Positions 8,761 through 18,471 of a stretch of DNA of 64,000 bases are shown here, in pieces. The notes below the pieces were generated by a model. It was given only the letters and a program-made list of their open reading frames with translations, had not been told where the DNA came from and made no database searches. The DNA lies in contig NZ_JAOBQJ010000005.1 of assembly GCF_026162425.1 (NCBI RefSeq), positions 372,001 to 436,000 of the forward strand, given 5' to 3'. The position numbers were made by a program, and so were the translations under genes. The number at the start of each line of letters is the position of its first letter. Positions within the stretch are counted from its first letter, which is position 1. The DNA is from Flexivirga meconopsidis. Lineage in GTDB: Bacteria > Actinomycetota > Actinomycetes > Actinomycetales > Dermatophilaceae.

Positions 8761-9656
8761 CCGCGCTGCGCACGGCGCACACCCACGCCGCACCCACGCA
8801 TCCTGGCCGTCGCACCGGTCGGGCGCAGCGCAGCCTCGCCGTCGGCGCCGCGGTGCTGGCGATCCCCTACTTCGCGCTCAAGGTGGTCTGGCTGTCGGGC
8901 TCGCGCATCGGCATCCAGGACGCGGACTTCGGCCGCAGCGTGGTGATGCACGTGCTGAACGGTGCCACTCTCGGACTCGACCTCGCGGTCTTCGCGCTCG
9001 CCTTCGTGTTCTACCGGGGCGTCCGGCCGCCCACGCCGCTCGTGACCGCGCCCATGTGGATCGGTTATGGCCTGCTCGGCCAGATCCTGCTGCTCATCGT
9101 GCCGTCGGCACTGCTGCAACCGGCGCCGAGCGAGGGGGCAGCGCCCGAGCCGATCGCCGGCTGGGTCTACGCCGTGGTCTACACCGGCTTCTGCGGCATC
9201 GGCCTCTGCCTGCTGCCGGCGTTCGCGCTCTATGCCCGCAACCGGTGGGGACAGGACTGGTCGCGACCGCTGAAATCGCTTGCGAAAAGGCCGGTTCCGC
9301 GCGTCACAACCGGCCTGACCGCGATCGTCGTGCTCGCACTCACCGGCTACGGCGCGACACGCGGCGAACTGCTCGACGGCATCGGCTGGCTGACCGACGC
9401 GGCCCTCGGCGCGCTCGCGGTCCTCGCTCTGCTCGCACTCGCCCGAGGTATGACGGGGCTCCCGCGGTGGACCGCGTTGCTGGCGATGTTCGCCGGTTCG
9501 GGCGCATGGGTCGCTTGGGGGGTCTACAGCCTGGTGCTCGAGCTGGTGCCGAACGACCTGACGTCCGGTCCGTCGAGCGCGGCCCCCGTCATACTCAATG
9601 CGGCGAAGGTGGTCGCCGGCCTCGCTCTGGCCCGGATGATCCGGCGACGCGCGTGA
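8757..9656 (+). CDS. Multi-pass membrane protein of unknown function
   Basis: This 299-residue protein has about seven or eight hydrophobic segments, beginning with LAVGAAVLAIPYFALKVVW at about residue 27 and ending near VILNAAKVVAGLALARM. The N-terminal 25 residues are His/Arg-rich and probably cytoplasmic. I do not recognise a family. It is coupled to the short DUF2867-like gene by an ATGA overlap and diverges from a two-component system that may control it. It converges with the alpha/beta-hydrolase gene with a single base between the stops. Confidence 0.7.
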   Translation: MTALRTAHTHAAPTHPGRRTGRAQRSLAVGAAVLAIPYFALKVVWLSGSRIGIQDADFGRSVVMHVLNGATLGLDLAVFALAFVFYRGVRPPTPLVTAPMWIGYGLLGQILLLIVPSALLQPAPSEGAAPEPIAGWVYAVVYTGFCGIGLCLLPAFALYARNRWGQDWSRPLKSLAKRPVPRVTTGLTAIVVLALTGYGATRGELLDGIGWLTDAALGALAVLALLALARGMTGLPRWTALLAMFAGSGAWVAWGVYSLVLELVPNDLTSGPSSAAPVILNAAKVVAGLALARMIRRRA

Positions 9657-9657
9657 C

Positions 9658-11379
9658 TTAGGAGTCCTTGTCGAACGCCTCGACCGACGCGACGATCCGG
9701 TCCTTCTCGCCCGGCGCGACCGAGACGTTCAGCACGCCGGCCCAGCCGTCGACCTGCTCGGCCCGGTAGCGGTGCCCGTGACCGCCCGGCGCGGAGTTGG
9801 CCGAGATCAGGTCGACAGTGGTCAGCCAGAAGGTGACCAGCGGATACCAGCTGAGGTCGCTGTCGACGTCGAAGCCGGACGGCTCCTTGCTCCAGGAGGG
9901 CCGGTCGTAAATGAGCGACCAGTCCCACCAGACGATCGGGTCCGACGGGTGCTGCATGAAGAGGAACCGCCGGTCGCCCCACTGCCCGAGCGGCCGTCCG
10001 TAGGCGTCGGCGTCGATCTGGCTGGGGTTGCCGGCGAAGCGAATGTGCTTGCCGTTGTCGATGACCGGCGCGATCTGCGGGCTGCCCTTCTGCCGGGATG
10101 CGGTGATCGACCGCCAGAGCGGCGTCGAGTTGGGCGTCCCGGTCCAGAGCGCACCGGCGACCGGCGACGCGAGCAACTCGTCGGCGTTGTCGAACGCCGA
10201 CTCCATGCTCAGCGCACCGAGCGACTCGCCGGACAGCAGCAGCTTCGGGCGTCGGTCCGCGGGCCGTGCCTCCACCAGCGCGATGACACGACGCACGAGT
10301 GTGCGGCCGACGTTCGCAGGCAGCGAGCGGTTGGTGAGGAACTGCGCGACGCTCGGCAGGAACGAATACTGCACCGCCGCGGTCGCCACGTCACCGTCGG
10401 TCAACGCCTCCAGGGAGCGCACGTTGTATTCATCCACCCAGCCGCTGCCGGTGGTGCCGACGATGTTGAGGTAGTCCCGGTCCAGTGCTCCGGTGCGCTC
10501 GATCTCGCGCACGATGGTGTCTGCCAGCTGGTCGGCCTCCACGTGGCCGTCGGGCGGTGCGGCATACAGCCGGATCGGTTGTTCCGCCGGTTTGCCGGTG
10601 AGCGCCTGCAATTGGGCGGGGGTCGGAGTGTGCGCGGTGTAGATCTGGCCCTCGCGGCCGAGGTCGGTCCACGGCTGGGTCGCGCCGGGTCCACCGGACA
10701 CGAGAGGTAAGGTCGGTGCCGAAACATCCTCTGGCGATTGCTTGTTCACCTTCGACGCGGATGCGGAGAGCATTTCCAGGCCCTGCGCGGCGATGACGCT
10801 GGTCGACAGCCAGGTGCCGGCGAGCGCCACCAGGCACATCGCGAGCAGACCGGCGACCGGCTTCGGCAGCGCGAAGCGCAGCACCCGGCGCGAAACGCGA
10901 AAAGCACTGCGAACCGTCCAGATCAGCGCCATCAGCACGGAGGTGACACCGATCGCGGCGAGCAACGACAGCGCGTCGGTGCCGACCGACGGTGCGGGCA
11001 GCCCGACGAGTTCGGCGCTGTGCCGCCGGCCCTGGTAGCCCGCGCCCCACAGCACGACGGTGATCAGTGCCGCGAGTGTGTAGAGCACTACCGACAGCCG
11101 CACCCGATGTCGATGGTCGACGACCGACACGTGCACGCCGAGCCAGCGCGCGACGTCCCGGACGATCGAGCCGAGCAGGGTGCCGACGGCATACCCGGTG
11201 ATGACGGACAGTGCGGACGCGGCGGCCTGGACATACCACGGGCGCGGCAGCAGGCTGGGCGCGAAACTGACCAGCAGGGCCAGCCAGCCGACGACCAGGC
11301 CGAACTCCGAGCGACGCTCGACGAAGGCGACGAACCTGCCCGGCCGCTCGTCGGCGGAAGTGTCGGGCTCCGTGGTCAC
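9658..11379 (-). CDS. Membrane-anchored alpha/beta-hydrolase (Abhydrolase_9 type)
   Basis: This 573-residue protein has an N-terminal membrane part with about four or five helices (FGLVVGWLALLVSFAPSLLP onward, to about residue 190) and a large soluble C-terminal part with the nucleophile elbow LLSGESLGALS. This is the architecture of the actinobacterial Abhydrolase_9_N/Abhydrolase_9 family, whose substrates are unknown. PIRLYAAPPDGH precedes the catalytic part, and late His residues such as GGHGHRYRAEQ could complete the triad. The start is GTG at 11379, 26 bp after ispG on the same strand. Confidence 0.85.
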   Translation of the reverse strand: MTTEPDTSADERPGRFVAFVERRSEFGLVVGWLALLVSFAPSLLPRPWYVQAAASALSVITGYAVGTLLGSIVRDVARWLGVHVSVVDHRHRVRLSVVLYTLAALITVVLWGAGYQGRRHSAELVGLPAPSVGTDALSLLAAIGVTSVLMALIWTVRSAFRVSRRVLRFALPKPVAGLLAMCLVALAGTWLSTSVIAAQGLEMLSASASKVNKQSPEDVSAPTLPLVSGGPGATQPWTDLGREGQIYTAHTPTPAQLQALTGKPAEQPIRLYAAPPDGHVEADQLADTIVREIERTGALDRDYLNIVGTTGSGWVDEYNVRSLEALTDGDVATAAVQYSFLPSVAQFLTNRSLPANVGRTLVRRVIALVEARPADRRPKLLLSGESLGALSMESAFDNADELLASPVAGALWTGTPNSTPLWRSITASRQKGSPQIAPVIDNGKHIRFAGNPSQIDADAYGRPLGQWGDRRFLFMQHPSDPIVWWDWSLIYDRPSWSKEPSGFDVDSDLSWYPLVTFWLTTVDLISANSAPGGHGHRYRAEQVDGWAGVLNVSVAPGEKDRIVASVEAFDKDS

Positions 11380-11405
11380 CGACGCAGACTAACGGCCGCC
11401 CGCAC

Positions 11406-12566
11406 TCAGCCGACGGTGACGCTCGGGCTGCCCGCAGACTCCTCGTCGATCGGCTCGCCCATCTCCTCGGCGATGCGCATCGCTTCCTCGATCAGCGTCT
11501 CCACGATCTGCGCCTCCGGCACGGTCTTGATGACCTCGCCCTTGACGAAGATCTGGCCCTTGCCGTTGCCGGACGCGACGCCGAGGTCGGCCTCGCGGGC
11601 CTCACCCGGGCCGTTGACGACGCAACCCATCACGGCCACGCGCAGCGGCACCGTCATACCCTCCAGACCGGCGGTCACCTGGTCGGCGAGGGTGTAGACG
11701 TCGACCTGGGCCCGGCCGCAGGACGGGCAGGAGACGATCTCCAGCTTGCGCGGCTTGAGGTTGAGGCTCTGCAGGATCTGGTTGCCGACCTTGACCTCCT
11801 CGACCGGAGGCGCCGACAGCGAGACCCGGATGGTGTCGCCGATCCCCTTGGACAGCAGCGCGCCGAACGCGGTCGCCGACTTGATCGTGCCCTGGAACGC
11901 CGGGCCGGCCTCGGTGACCCCGAGGTGCAGCGGCCAGTCGCCGCGCTCGGCGAGCATCTCGTAGGCCTGCACCATCACGACCGGGTCGTTGTGCTTGACC
12001 GAGATCTTGAAGTCGTGGAAGTCGTGTTCTTCGAACAGGCTCGCCTCCCAGACCGCCGACTCGACCAGCGCCTCGGGGGTCGGCTTGCCGTACTTGTCGA
12101 GGAGCCGCTTGTCGAGCGAGCCGGCGTTGACACCGATCCGGATCGACACGCCGGCGTCCTTGGCGGCCTGCGCGATCTGCTTGACCTGGTCGTCGAACTT
12201 GCGGATGTTGCCCGGGTTGACCCGGACCCCGGCGCAGCCGGCCTCGATCGCGGCGAAGACGTACTTGGGCTGGAAGTGGATGTCGGCGATGACCGGGATC
12301 TGCGCCTTCTGCGCGATGGCCGGCAGCGCGTCGGCGTCGTCCTGGCTCGGGCAGGCGACTCGCACGATGTCGCAGCCGGAGGCGGTCAGCTCGGCGATCT
12401 GCTGCAGCGTGGCGTTGATGTCGGTGGTCGGCGTGGTGCACATCGACTGCACCGAGATCGGAGCGTCACCTCCGACGTCGACCTTGCCGACCTTGATCTT
12501 GCGGGTCTTGCGGCGGGGGGCGAGCACCGGCGCGGGCGCGCTCGGCATACCGAGGGAAACAGTCAC
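11406..12566 (-). CDS. ispG: (E)-4-hydroxy-3-methylbut-2-enyl-diphosphate synthase
   Basis: IspG converts MEcPP to HMBPP in the MEP isoprenoid pathway and uses a 4Fe-4S cluster. The protein is 386 residues, normal for the short bacterial form. The TIM-barrel start is seen in [18 protein letters not shown] and the cluster ligands are Cys280, Cys283 (CPSCGR), Cys315 and Glu322 ([10 protein letters not shown]). The start is GTG at 12566 with AAGGGG immediately upstream; an ATG six codons in is an alternative. In many actinobacteria ispG lies directly beside rseP and dxr; here a lipoprotein gene and a methyltransferase gene lie between them. Confidence 0.97.
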   Translation of the reverse strand: MTVSLGMPSAPAPVLAPRRKTRKIKVGKVDVGGDAPISVQSMCTTPTTDINATLQQIAELTASGCDIVRVACPSQDDADALPAIAQKAQIPVIADIHFQPKYVFAAIEAGCAGVRVNPGNIRKFDDQVKQIAQAAKDAGVSIRIGVNAGSLDKRLLDKYGKPTPEALVESAVWEASLFEEHDFHDFKISVKHNDPVVMVQAYEMLAERGDWPLHLGVTEAGPAFQGTIKSATAFGALLSKGIGDTIRVSLSAPPVEEVKVGNQILQSLNLKPRKLEIVSCPSCGRAQVDVYTLADQVTAGLEGMTVPLRVAVMGCVVNGPGEAREADLGVASGNGKGQIFVKGEVIKTVPEAQIVETLIEEAMRIAEEMGEPIDEESAGSPSVTVG

Positions 12567-12601
12567 CCCTTCAGTATGACTCGCGCGCCCGCGACGTTTC
12601 G

Positions 12602-14239
12602 TCAGCCCTTCGGGATGGTGAGCTTGACGGTGAACGGTTTGGCCGCGAAGTCCACCGACTTGGCGGGATACCCGACCTCACCGGTCCCCTGCGGCGCGTA
12701 GGTGAAGGTGCCCGTGCTGAACGTTTCCGGCACGAGGAAACCGAACGTGCCCGTGCGGCCAGCATTCTTGCTCGCTTGATAGGTCTTGCCGTCGGCGCTC
12801 ACCGTCCCGCTCTTGGACCAGTTGAGCTTGAGGTCGCTGTTGGCCTCTGCGCTCTCGGTGGAGCCGGGCACCGGGATCTCCAGCCACGCCTGACCCTTCG
12901 GCGCCCAACCCTCGTGTGCGTCATAGGGGGACAAGAAGGCGGCGGCGATACTCCCAGAGACCTGGTACTCGACGTAATCGTCGACCTTGAGGTCCTGCGA
13001 CGGCACTGTCGAATTGATCTGCTGCACCTGGGATTTGCCGTCCTGACCCACCGTGCTGACCGACGCGGACACCGAGCCGCCCGCCAACGGCACCGACAGG
13101 TTCTGCCCGTCGACCGAGGCGGTGATCGTCGGCGCGCCGCCCGACGCCACCGACATGATGAGGATGTACTCCGTGGTGTCGTTCGAGCCGGAGTCCTGCG
13201 AGGCACACGGCGCACCGTCGGTGCAGGCCACGCTGAACGTTTTCGCCGAGGAGCCGTCGGTGCTCCAGGAGTCACCGGAGGAGTCCGCCTGATGTATGGC
13301 GATCTGCTGCCCGCCCACTCCGACGCTGAAGCTGGCGCTGGCGTCCTTGAAGGTCACATCGCCGAACGTGTTGCTCGAGTTGGGATCGGGATAGTTCAGG
13401 CCGGGCCCGACCGTGATCTTGTAGGCCAGCACCCGTTGCCCGGCCGCCGGACGGTAGGCCGACGTGCCCGGGGTGGTCGGCGACGGGGCCGGGGTCTGCG
13501 TGTCCTCCGACCCATAGCTACCGTCACTCGAGGAGTCGGAGGAGCCCGAGGAATCGGAGGCACCGGTTGCCGCCTGCTCGAACCAGGCCGGCACCGTCGT
13601 GGCGTCCGCCTGGGCCTGCACGGTGATCGTCGCCGACGGCGTGCGCACCGAGGCGGGGGTCTTCAGTGGCGTGAACGACAGCCCGCTTTGCACCGAGCTG
13701 GACTCTTGCAGCAGTGCGTAGTCGCGCACGCTCGACTGCGGCGCCTGCGGCTGCGCCAGCGCCTTGACCGAAGCAGGCGACTTGCCGTCGGGGCGCACCA
13801 GCAGGTCGGTGTCCACGGTCGTGTTGGAGGCCGTCAACTGACCGACCGCGACCTGACCGGCTGCCGTCGGGTCGTCGGTGCCGAGCGGCATCACCGAGTA
13901 GCTGTCCCACGAGTGTGCCTCGTCGCTGCCGGCCCGGCGCACCGGGCCGCAGAAGACATTGGGCACAACGTCCTTGCTGTCCTTGACCGTCCGCCGGTAG
14001 AAGCAGTCGGTGTCCTTGTCCACCGAGGTCGCCTTGGAGTCGATCGCCGCTTGATTCTGTGCGATGAAAGAGCTGCGCGCCTGGTCCAGCACCTTGCCCG
14101 GGTCCTTGGCCTTCACGCCGCTCACGGTGATCTCACTCAGCTTGTGATCGCTGCCTCCATCACTGCATGCGGTCAGTCCGCAGACTGCCACCGCCACTCC
14201 TGCTGCCAACCGCACTGACGTCCGCCGAGATGCCGGCAT
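12602..14239 (-). CDS. Large secreted lipoprotein of unknown function
   Basis: This 545-residue protein has an N-terminal lipoprotein signal: basic [10 protein letters not shown], a hydrophobic stretch, and lipobox LTAC with the lipidated Cys at residue 25. The mature part is rich in Ser, Thr, Gly and Ala, with a low-complexity Ser/Asp/Gly linker at about residues 225-245 ([16 protein letters not shown]) and a Pro/Thr segment after it. The remainder looks beta-rich. The ATG at 14239 follows AGGGAGG at good spacing, so longer in-frame starts are rejected. I do not recognise a domain. It lies between ispG and a methyltransferase gene, where many actinobacteria have rseP. Confidence 0.8.
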   Translation of the reverse strand: MPASRRTSVRLAAGVAVAVCGLTACSDGGSDHKLSEITVSGVKAKDPGKVLDQARSSFIAQNQAAIDSKATSVDKDTDCFYRRTVKDSKDVVPNVFCGPVRRAGSDEAHSWDSYSVMPLGTDDPTAAGQVAVGQLTASNTTVDTDLLVRPDGKSPASVKALAQPQAPQSSVRDYALLQESSSVQSGLSFTPLKTPASVRTPSATITVQAQADATTVPAWFEQAATGASDSSGSSDSSSDGSYGSEDTQTPAPSPTTPGTSAYRPAAGQRVLAYKITVGPGLNYPDPNSSNTFGDVTFKDASASFSVGVGGQQIAIHQADSSGDSWSTDGSSAKTFSVACTDGAPCASQDSGSNDTTEYILIMSVASGGAPTITASVDGQNLSVPLAGGSVSASVSTVGQDGKSQVQQINSTVPSQDLKVDDYVEYQVSGSIAAAFLSPYDAHEGWAPKGQAWLEIPVPGSTESAEANSDLKLNWSKSGTVSADGKTYQASKNAGRTGTFGFLVPETFSTGTFTYAPQGTGEVGYPAKSVDFAAKPFTVKLTIPKG

Positions 14240-14308
14240 CGTGGTTCCTCCCTGAGCACGACTTTGCTTGACCTCGCGAGCATCGCAGCGCGGAACCGGC
14301 GCAAACCG

Positions 14309-14361
14309 TTGTCCACAGGCAGGAATCGCCTGATCAGGCCGTCTGAAGGGGATGTGGACAA
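14309..14361. promoter_or_regulatory. Pair of inverted DnaA-box-like sequences
   Basis: TTGTCCACA (14309-14317) and its reverse complement TGTGGACAA (14353-14361) face each other in the 133-bp gap between the lipoprotein and methyltransferase genes. TTGTCCACA is the form of the DnaA box favoured in high-GC actinobacteria. The first box is about 70 bp upstream of the lipoprotein start, so DnaA control or titration is conceivable. An origin is not indicated, because no dnaA or dnaN gene and no larger box cluster is present. Confidence 0.4.
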
Positions 14362-14372
14362 CTCGCGTGAGC

Positions 14373-15107
14373 TCAGGGCAGCGGCTTGCGCCATACCGAC
14401 ACGTGGCTCTCGCTGTCGCCGGTGAAGGGCGCACCGGCCCAGTCGGCGACCCGGCGCTCGAGCTCCAGCCCGGCCAGCCGTGCCATCAGGTCGCACTCGG
14501 CCGGCCAGACATAGCGGAAGTTGTGGATCCCGTAGCGGAAGCTGCCGTCCGCCTCCCGCGTGTAGTGGTGAGAGATCCCGGCCTGGGTGGCCAGGTCGTA
14601 GGTGTCGAAACCCACGTGCTCGGGGCTGAGGTCGAACGGTGCCGCGACCTGGCCCGGCGGCATCCGGCGTATGGCGGGCAGTCCCATCTCGATCACGAAC
14701 CGTCCACCGGGCGCGAGATGGCGCGCCGCGTTGCCGAAACACTCGACCTGCTCGTCCTGGGTGCGCAGGTTGCCGATCGTGTTGAAGACCAGGTAGACGA
14801 GGCTGAACTCCCCCGGCACGACCGTCGTGGCCATATCGCCGACCGTCACCGGCAGCTCCGGTCGTTTGGCGTGCAGGTGCTCGACCATCGGCTCGGACAA
14901 CTCGATGCCGACGACGTCGATCCCCTTGTCCGCCAACGGGATTGCCACCCTGCCGGTGCCGATCGCAAACTCCAGCGCACGGCCGTCGCCAGCGAGGTCG
15001 GCGAGAAACGCGACCGTGGGGTCGAGCACCTCCGGGGTGAACATCTCGGGCGACTCCGCGTCGTAGCGGGCTGCGGTGTCGGCATCCCAGAGGTCGCTGC
15101 TCGTCAT
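14373..15107 (-). CDS. Class I SAM-dependent methyltransferase
   Basis: This 244-residue protein has the methyltransferase order: an entry segment (DLWDADTAARYDAESPEMF), motif I ALEFAIGTGRVAIPLADKG, the acidic ribose-binding end VVGIELSEPM, and the catalytic-face motif FSLVYLVFNTIGNL. The C-terminal half is beta-rich with YTREADGSFRYGIHNFRYVW. The acceptor is unknown. The ATG at 15107 is used because homology begins there. It lies 49 bp downstream of rseP on the same strand and may belong to the dxr-rseP transcript. Confidence 0.88.
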   Translation of the reverse strand: MTSSDLWDADTAARYDAESPEMFTPEVLDPTVAFLADLAGDGRALEFAIGTGRVAIPLADKGIDVVGIELSEPMVEHLHAKRPELPVTVGDMATTVVPGEFSLVYLVFNTIGNLRTQDEQVECFGNAARHLAPGGRFVIEMGLPAIRRMPPGQVAAPFDLSPEHVGFDTYDLATQAGISHHYTREADGSFRYGIHNFRYVWPAECDLMARLAGLELERRVADWAGAPFTGDSESHVSVWRKPLP

Positions 15108-15156
15108 ACCGGCGAGCCTGACGGACGCGGCCGTCCGGGCGCCAACGATTTTCGGC

Positions 15157-16488
15157 TCAGCCGAGCTTGATCGGGTTGACGACGTCGGCATACGCCAGCA
15201 ACCCGAACATCACCAGCAGCACGATCGACACGCCGTACGCGATCGGCAGCGCCTTGGCGACATCGACGTAGACCGGCCCGGTGATCCCACGGGCCCGGGC
15301 GATGCGGCGCTTGACCGCCTCCCACAGCGCGCCGGCGATGTGTCCGCCGTCGAGCGGCAGCAGCGGCACCAGGTTGAAGACGAACAGCGCCAGGTTGAGT
15401 GAGGCGATGATCGTCAGCAGGAAGGTCAGCTTGTCGCCGAAACTGGCCGGCGCCGAGGCCACGTCCCCGGCGGTGCGGCCGACGCCCACCACCGATTGCG
15501 GGCCGTTCTTGTCCCGGGTGCCGTCGCCGAACGCGGCGTAGCCGACCCCGACCATCTTCTGCGGGATCTTCACGAACACCGAGGCGGTGCGCTGCAACGC
15601 GTCGCCGAAGGTGCCGAGCGCGGCCGGGATCGACTGGCGCTCGGTGCGGTAGGTACCACCGATCGAGGCGCTCATCACGCCGACCTGTTCGGTCTCGACC
15701 TGGCCCTTCCAGTTGACGACCTCGGTGCCGTTCTTGTCGAGCTTCGGCATCACCTTCTGCTGCGGCGTCACGGTGAGCGTCAGCCGCTGGTCGCCGCGCT
15801 GCACCACAATCGGCACCGCCTGCCCGGCATGCGACCGGATCACGTCGGTGAGGTCGCTGGTCGTGGTGACCTGCTCGCCGCCCGCGGACACCACCCGGTC
15901 GCCCTCCTTGAGGCCGGCGGCAGCGGCCGGGGTGCGGTCGGCGGCGGAGCAGGTCTGCGGCACGGTGCCGTCCGAAAGCGCCTGACACTGCTGGACTTTG
16001 GCGATCGATGCCGACTTCTGCACCGGCAGGCCGATGCCGCTCGCGATCACGATCAGCAGCACCAGCGCGATGACCAGGTTCATGAACGGGCCGCCGAACA
16101 TGATGACGACCTTTTTCCAGGTCGGCAGCTTGTAGAAGACCCGGTCGCGGTCCTTGACGGAGATCGGCTCGTAGGCCGCCTCGCGCATCTGGTCGGCCAT
16201 CTGGCTGAACCGTCCGGTCGAGGAGACCCGCGCCATACCGTCCTCCTCGTGACCGGGTGCCGGCGGGAACATGCCGATCATCCGGATGTAGCCGCCGAGC
16301 GGGATGGCCTTGACGCCGTACTCGGTCTCGCCCTTGCGACGGGACCAGAGGGTCGGGCCGAAGCCGACCATGTATTGCGTGACCTTGACGCCGAACTTCT
16401 TGGCAGGCAGCAGGTGGCCGATCTCGTGCAGCGCGATGGACACGCCCACACCGAGCAGCAGGAAGATCACACCGAGGAGGTACAGCAC
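15157..16488 (-). CDS. rseP: Site-2-type intramembrane zinc metalloprotease RseP/Rip1
   Basis: This membrane-embedded protease cleaves transmembrane substrates such as anti-sigma factors. The 443-residue protein has the zinc motif HEIGH at residues 21-25 in the first membrane helix, a PDZ domain at about 190-260 (AAAGLKEGDRVVSAGGEQV), and the second active-site motif PLLPLDGGHIAGAL near residue 390 in the last membrane region. Mycobacterial Rip1 has the same plan. The start is GTG. It follows dxr by 58 bp on the same strand, the standard actinobacterial order. Confidence 0.95.
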   Translation of the reverse strand: MLYLLGVIFLLLGVGVSIALHEIGHLLPAKKFGVKVTQYMVGFGPTLWSRRKGETEYGVKAIPLGGYIRMIGMFPPAPGHEEDGMARVSSTGRFSQMADQMREAAYEPISVKDRDRVFYKLPTWKKVVIMFGGPFMNLVIALVLLIVIASGIGLPVQKSASIAKVQQCQALSDGTVPQTCSAADRTPAAAAGLKEGDRVVSAGGEQVTTTSDLTDVIRSHAGQAVPIVVQRGDQRLTLTVTPQQKVMPKLDKNGTEVVNWKGQVETEQVGVMSASIGGTYRTERQSIPAALGTFGDALQRTASVFVKIPQKMVGVGYAAFGDGTRDKNGPQSVVGVGRTAGDVASAPASFGDKLTFLLTIIASLNLALFVFNLVPLLPLDGGHIAGALWEAVKRRIARARGITGPVYVDVAKALPIAYGVSIVLLVMFGLLAYADVVNPIKLG

Positions 16489-16546
16489 GCCTGCAATCGT
16501 CGCACGGCTGACTGGGTCGTGCCGACGTCGACGGCTCAGCGCCGGC

Positions 16547-17767
16547 TCAGCGTTGTCCCAGAATCTCCTGTGCTCGGGCCCGCGCCCAGTCCTCGGCGGC
16601 CAGCACCTGCTCGACGGTCAGCTCGCTGCCGGGCGCCTCGTGCTCGTCGACGACTCGTTGCACGGTGCCGACGATGTCGGGGAAACCAATGCGCTCGGCG
16701 TGGAAGGCCTCGACGCACTCCTCGTTGGCGGCGTTGTAGACCGCCGGGTAGGTGGAGCCTGCCTCGCCGACCTGCCGCGCGAGGCGTACGGCGGGGAACG
16801 CGTCGTCGTCCAGCGGCTCGAACCGCCAGTCGGACGCCTTCGTCCAGTCGATCGGCGTCTCGGCGTCCGGCACCCGGTCCGGCCAGCCGAGTCCGAGCGC
16901 GATCGGCACCAGCATCGTCGGCAGCCCGATCTGCGCCACGACCGCGCCATCGACGAACTCGACCATCGAGTGGATGAACTGCTGCGGGTGCACCACCACC
17001 TCGATGCGGTCGAATGGCACGTCGAAGAGCAGGTGCGCCTCGATCACCTCCAGCCCCTTGTTGACCAAGGTCGCCGAGTTGGTCGTGATCACCTTGCCCA
17101 TCGCGAAGTTGGGGTGCGCGAGCGCCTGTGCCGGGGTGACCTGCCTGATCTCGTCCGCGGGCATCCCGCGGAACGGCCCGCCGCTCGCGGTAATCACCAG
17201 CTTGCGCACCTCGCGCTCGGAGCCGGCCCGCAACGACTGCGCGATCGCCGAGTGCTCGCTGTCGACCGGCACGATCTGACCGGGCGCGGCGGCGCGTTTC
17301 ACGATCGGGCCGCCGACGATCAGCGACTCCTTGTTGGCCAGCGCGAGCGTCGAGCCGGCGGCGAGCGCGGCGAGCGTCGGTCGCAGCCCGATGGAGCCGG
17401 TGATGCCGTTGAGCACGACGTCCGCACCGCAGGAGGCGACCTGCTCGGCGGCGTCGGCGCCGCCCACCACCTCCGGGCTGTATGACGAAAGCCCTTGCGC
17501 AGCAGCCGCATTCGCAATCGCTGCGCGAACAGTTGCGACGTCGTCGGTGGCCACCCCGACGAGTGGCACCCGCAGCTGCGCCGCCTGCTCGGCGAGCAGG
17601 TCGAGGCGGCTGCCGCCCGCGCTGAGCGCAACCGCCCGGAATCGGCCGGGGTTGCGGCGCACGATGTCGATGGCCTGGGTGCCGATGGATCCGGTCGACC
17701 CCAGGATCGCAACGGTGCGTAGGGCGGGCTCTGCGGTCGGGTCGGGCTGCGCGGCGGTGTCGGTCAC
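16547..17767 (-). CDS. dxr: 1-deoxy-D-xylulose 5-phosphate reductoisomerase
   Basis: Dxr converts DXP to MEP with NADPH, the second step of the MEP pathway, which ispG in this window later continues. In the 406-residue protein, NADPH binding is at ILGSTGSIGTQ (residues 21-31). The active-site signatures are VNGITGSIGLRPTLAA-like VLNGITGSIGLR, LALANKESLIVGG, PVDSEHSAIAQ, and ITASGGPFRGM. GTG at 17767 is chosen because GAGGA lies just upstream and homology starts shortly after. The start overlaps the stop of the unknown gene before it by 4 nt, an unusual coupling of dxr to a type VII-like cassette. Confidence 0.96.
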   Translation of the reverse strand: MTDTAAQPDPTAEPALRTVAILGSTGSIGTQAIDIVRRNPGRFRAVALSAGGSRLDLLAEQAAQLRVPLVGVATDDVATVRAAIANAAAAQGLSSYSPEVVGGADAAEQVASCGADVVLNGITGSIGLRPTLAALAAGSTLALANKESLIVGGPIVKRAAAPGQIVPVDSEHSAIAQSLRAGSEREVRKLVITASGGPFRGMPADEIRQVTPAQALAHPNFAMGKVITTNSATLVNKGLEVIEAHLLFDVPFDRIEVVVHPQQFIHSMVEFVDGAVVAQIGLPTMLVPIALGLGWPDRVPDAETPIDWTKASDWRFEPLDDDAFPAVRLARQVGEAGSTYPAVYNAANEECVEAFHAERIGFPDIVGTVQRVVDEHEAPGSELTVEQVLAAEDWARARAQEILGQR

Positions 17768-18471
17768 GTCCTCATTAAAGCCTCGATCCCATCGACGACC
17801 TCGCTCACCCGCACCGGGTGCAGCTCGACCGGTGCCGGGTCTCCCATGACGTTGCGGCTGCACCAGCTGCCGGCCGTGCCGAGCAGGAAGCCGAGCAGCA
17901 CCGGCGGATCCGTGCCGGCGCGCGGGTCTGCGCGCCATACAGTCGCGTCGAGGTGCACGACGATCTCGCCCCACCGCGCATCGTCCACCCGACCCGCCGA
18001 GAGGTCATCGGGCGCGATCACGACGGGCTCCCCCGTGCCGTCGATCGCGCCGTCAGCGGACACGAACGTCCGCAGCGCGTCGGTCAGTCTGGCACGGTCG
18101 ACCAGGGCAAAATCGTGCACACCGTCGGCGGCGACGTCCTCCAACACCACGATCTGGTCACCGAAATGGTGGTAACGCACGACTTGACCGTGCGAGGTCG
18201 TGCGGCTGACGAAGAGCACCTCTCCCGCCGCAGCGCGCACCTGCATCATCGACACGACCCCGTCAGGCACGACCAGGGCGGCGCCGTCCGCGGTCGGCTC
18301 CAGACCGTGCGCACACAGCGACCGGTAGGCGACCTGGGCCGCCAGCTGCCGACCGGCCGGGTCCAGGCCGTCGAGGAATGGCGCCGCCACCGCCGGGTGG
18401 GTCGCGCCCATCAGCACCAGTTCTTCGTCGGTGAGCCGCACCAGGGGCAGCACACGCTCGGCGGTCACCAT
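17764..18471 (-). CDS. Unknown protein of the type VII-like cassette, possible EspG-like chaperone or immunity protein
   Basis: I do not recognise this 235-residue protein with certainty. It is acidic and probably soluble, with alternating beta and alpha segments (GEVLFVSRTTSHGQVVRYHH, then DQIVVLEDV) and no signal peptide or membrane helix. It is the third gene of a run with an EspC-like protein and a T7SS-signal-like protein. In such cassettes the third position commonly holds an EspG-type secretion chaperone or an immunity protein. It overlaps the gene before it by 7 nt and dxr after it by 4 nt, so all are coupled in translation. Confidence 0.6.
   Translation of the reverse strand: MVTAERVLPLVRLTDEELVLMGATHPAVAAPFLDGLDPAGRQLAAQVAYRSLCAHGLEPTADGAALVVPDGVVSMMQVRAAAGEVLFVSRTTSHGQVVRYHHFGDQIVVLEDVAADGVHDFALVDRARLTDALRTFVSADGAIDGTGEPVVIAPDDLSAGRVDDARWGEIVVHLDATVWRADPRAGTDPPVLLGFLLGTAGSWCSRNVMGDPAPVELHPVRVSEVVDGIEALMRT

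Noticed and set aside
12602-14434. Longer start for the large lipoprotein (at 14434)
   Set aside because: The extra 65 residues are Arg/Pro/Cys-rich without homology-like features, and AGGGAGG with the lipoprotein signal clearly marks 14239.
16547-17974. Longer start for dxr (at 17974)
   Set aside because: It would add an Arg/Gly/Ala-rich stretch overlapping the unknown gene; GTG 17767 has GAGGA upstream and agrees with the family.
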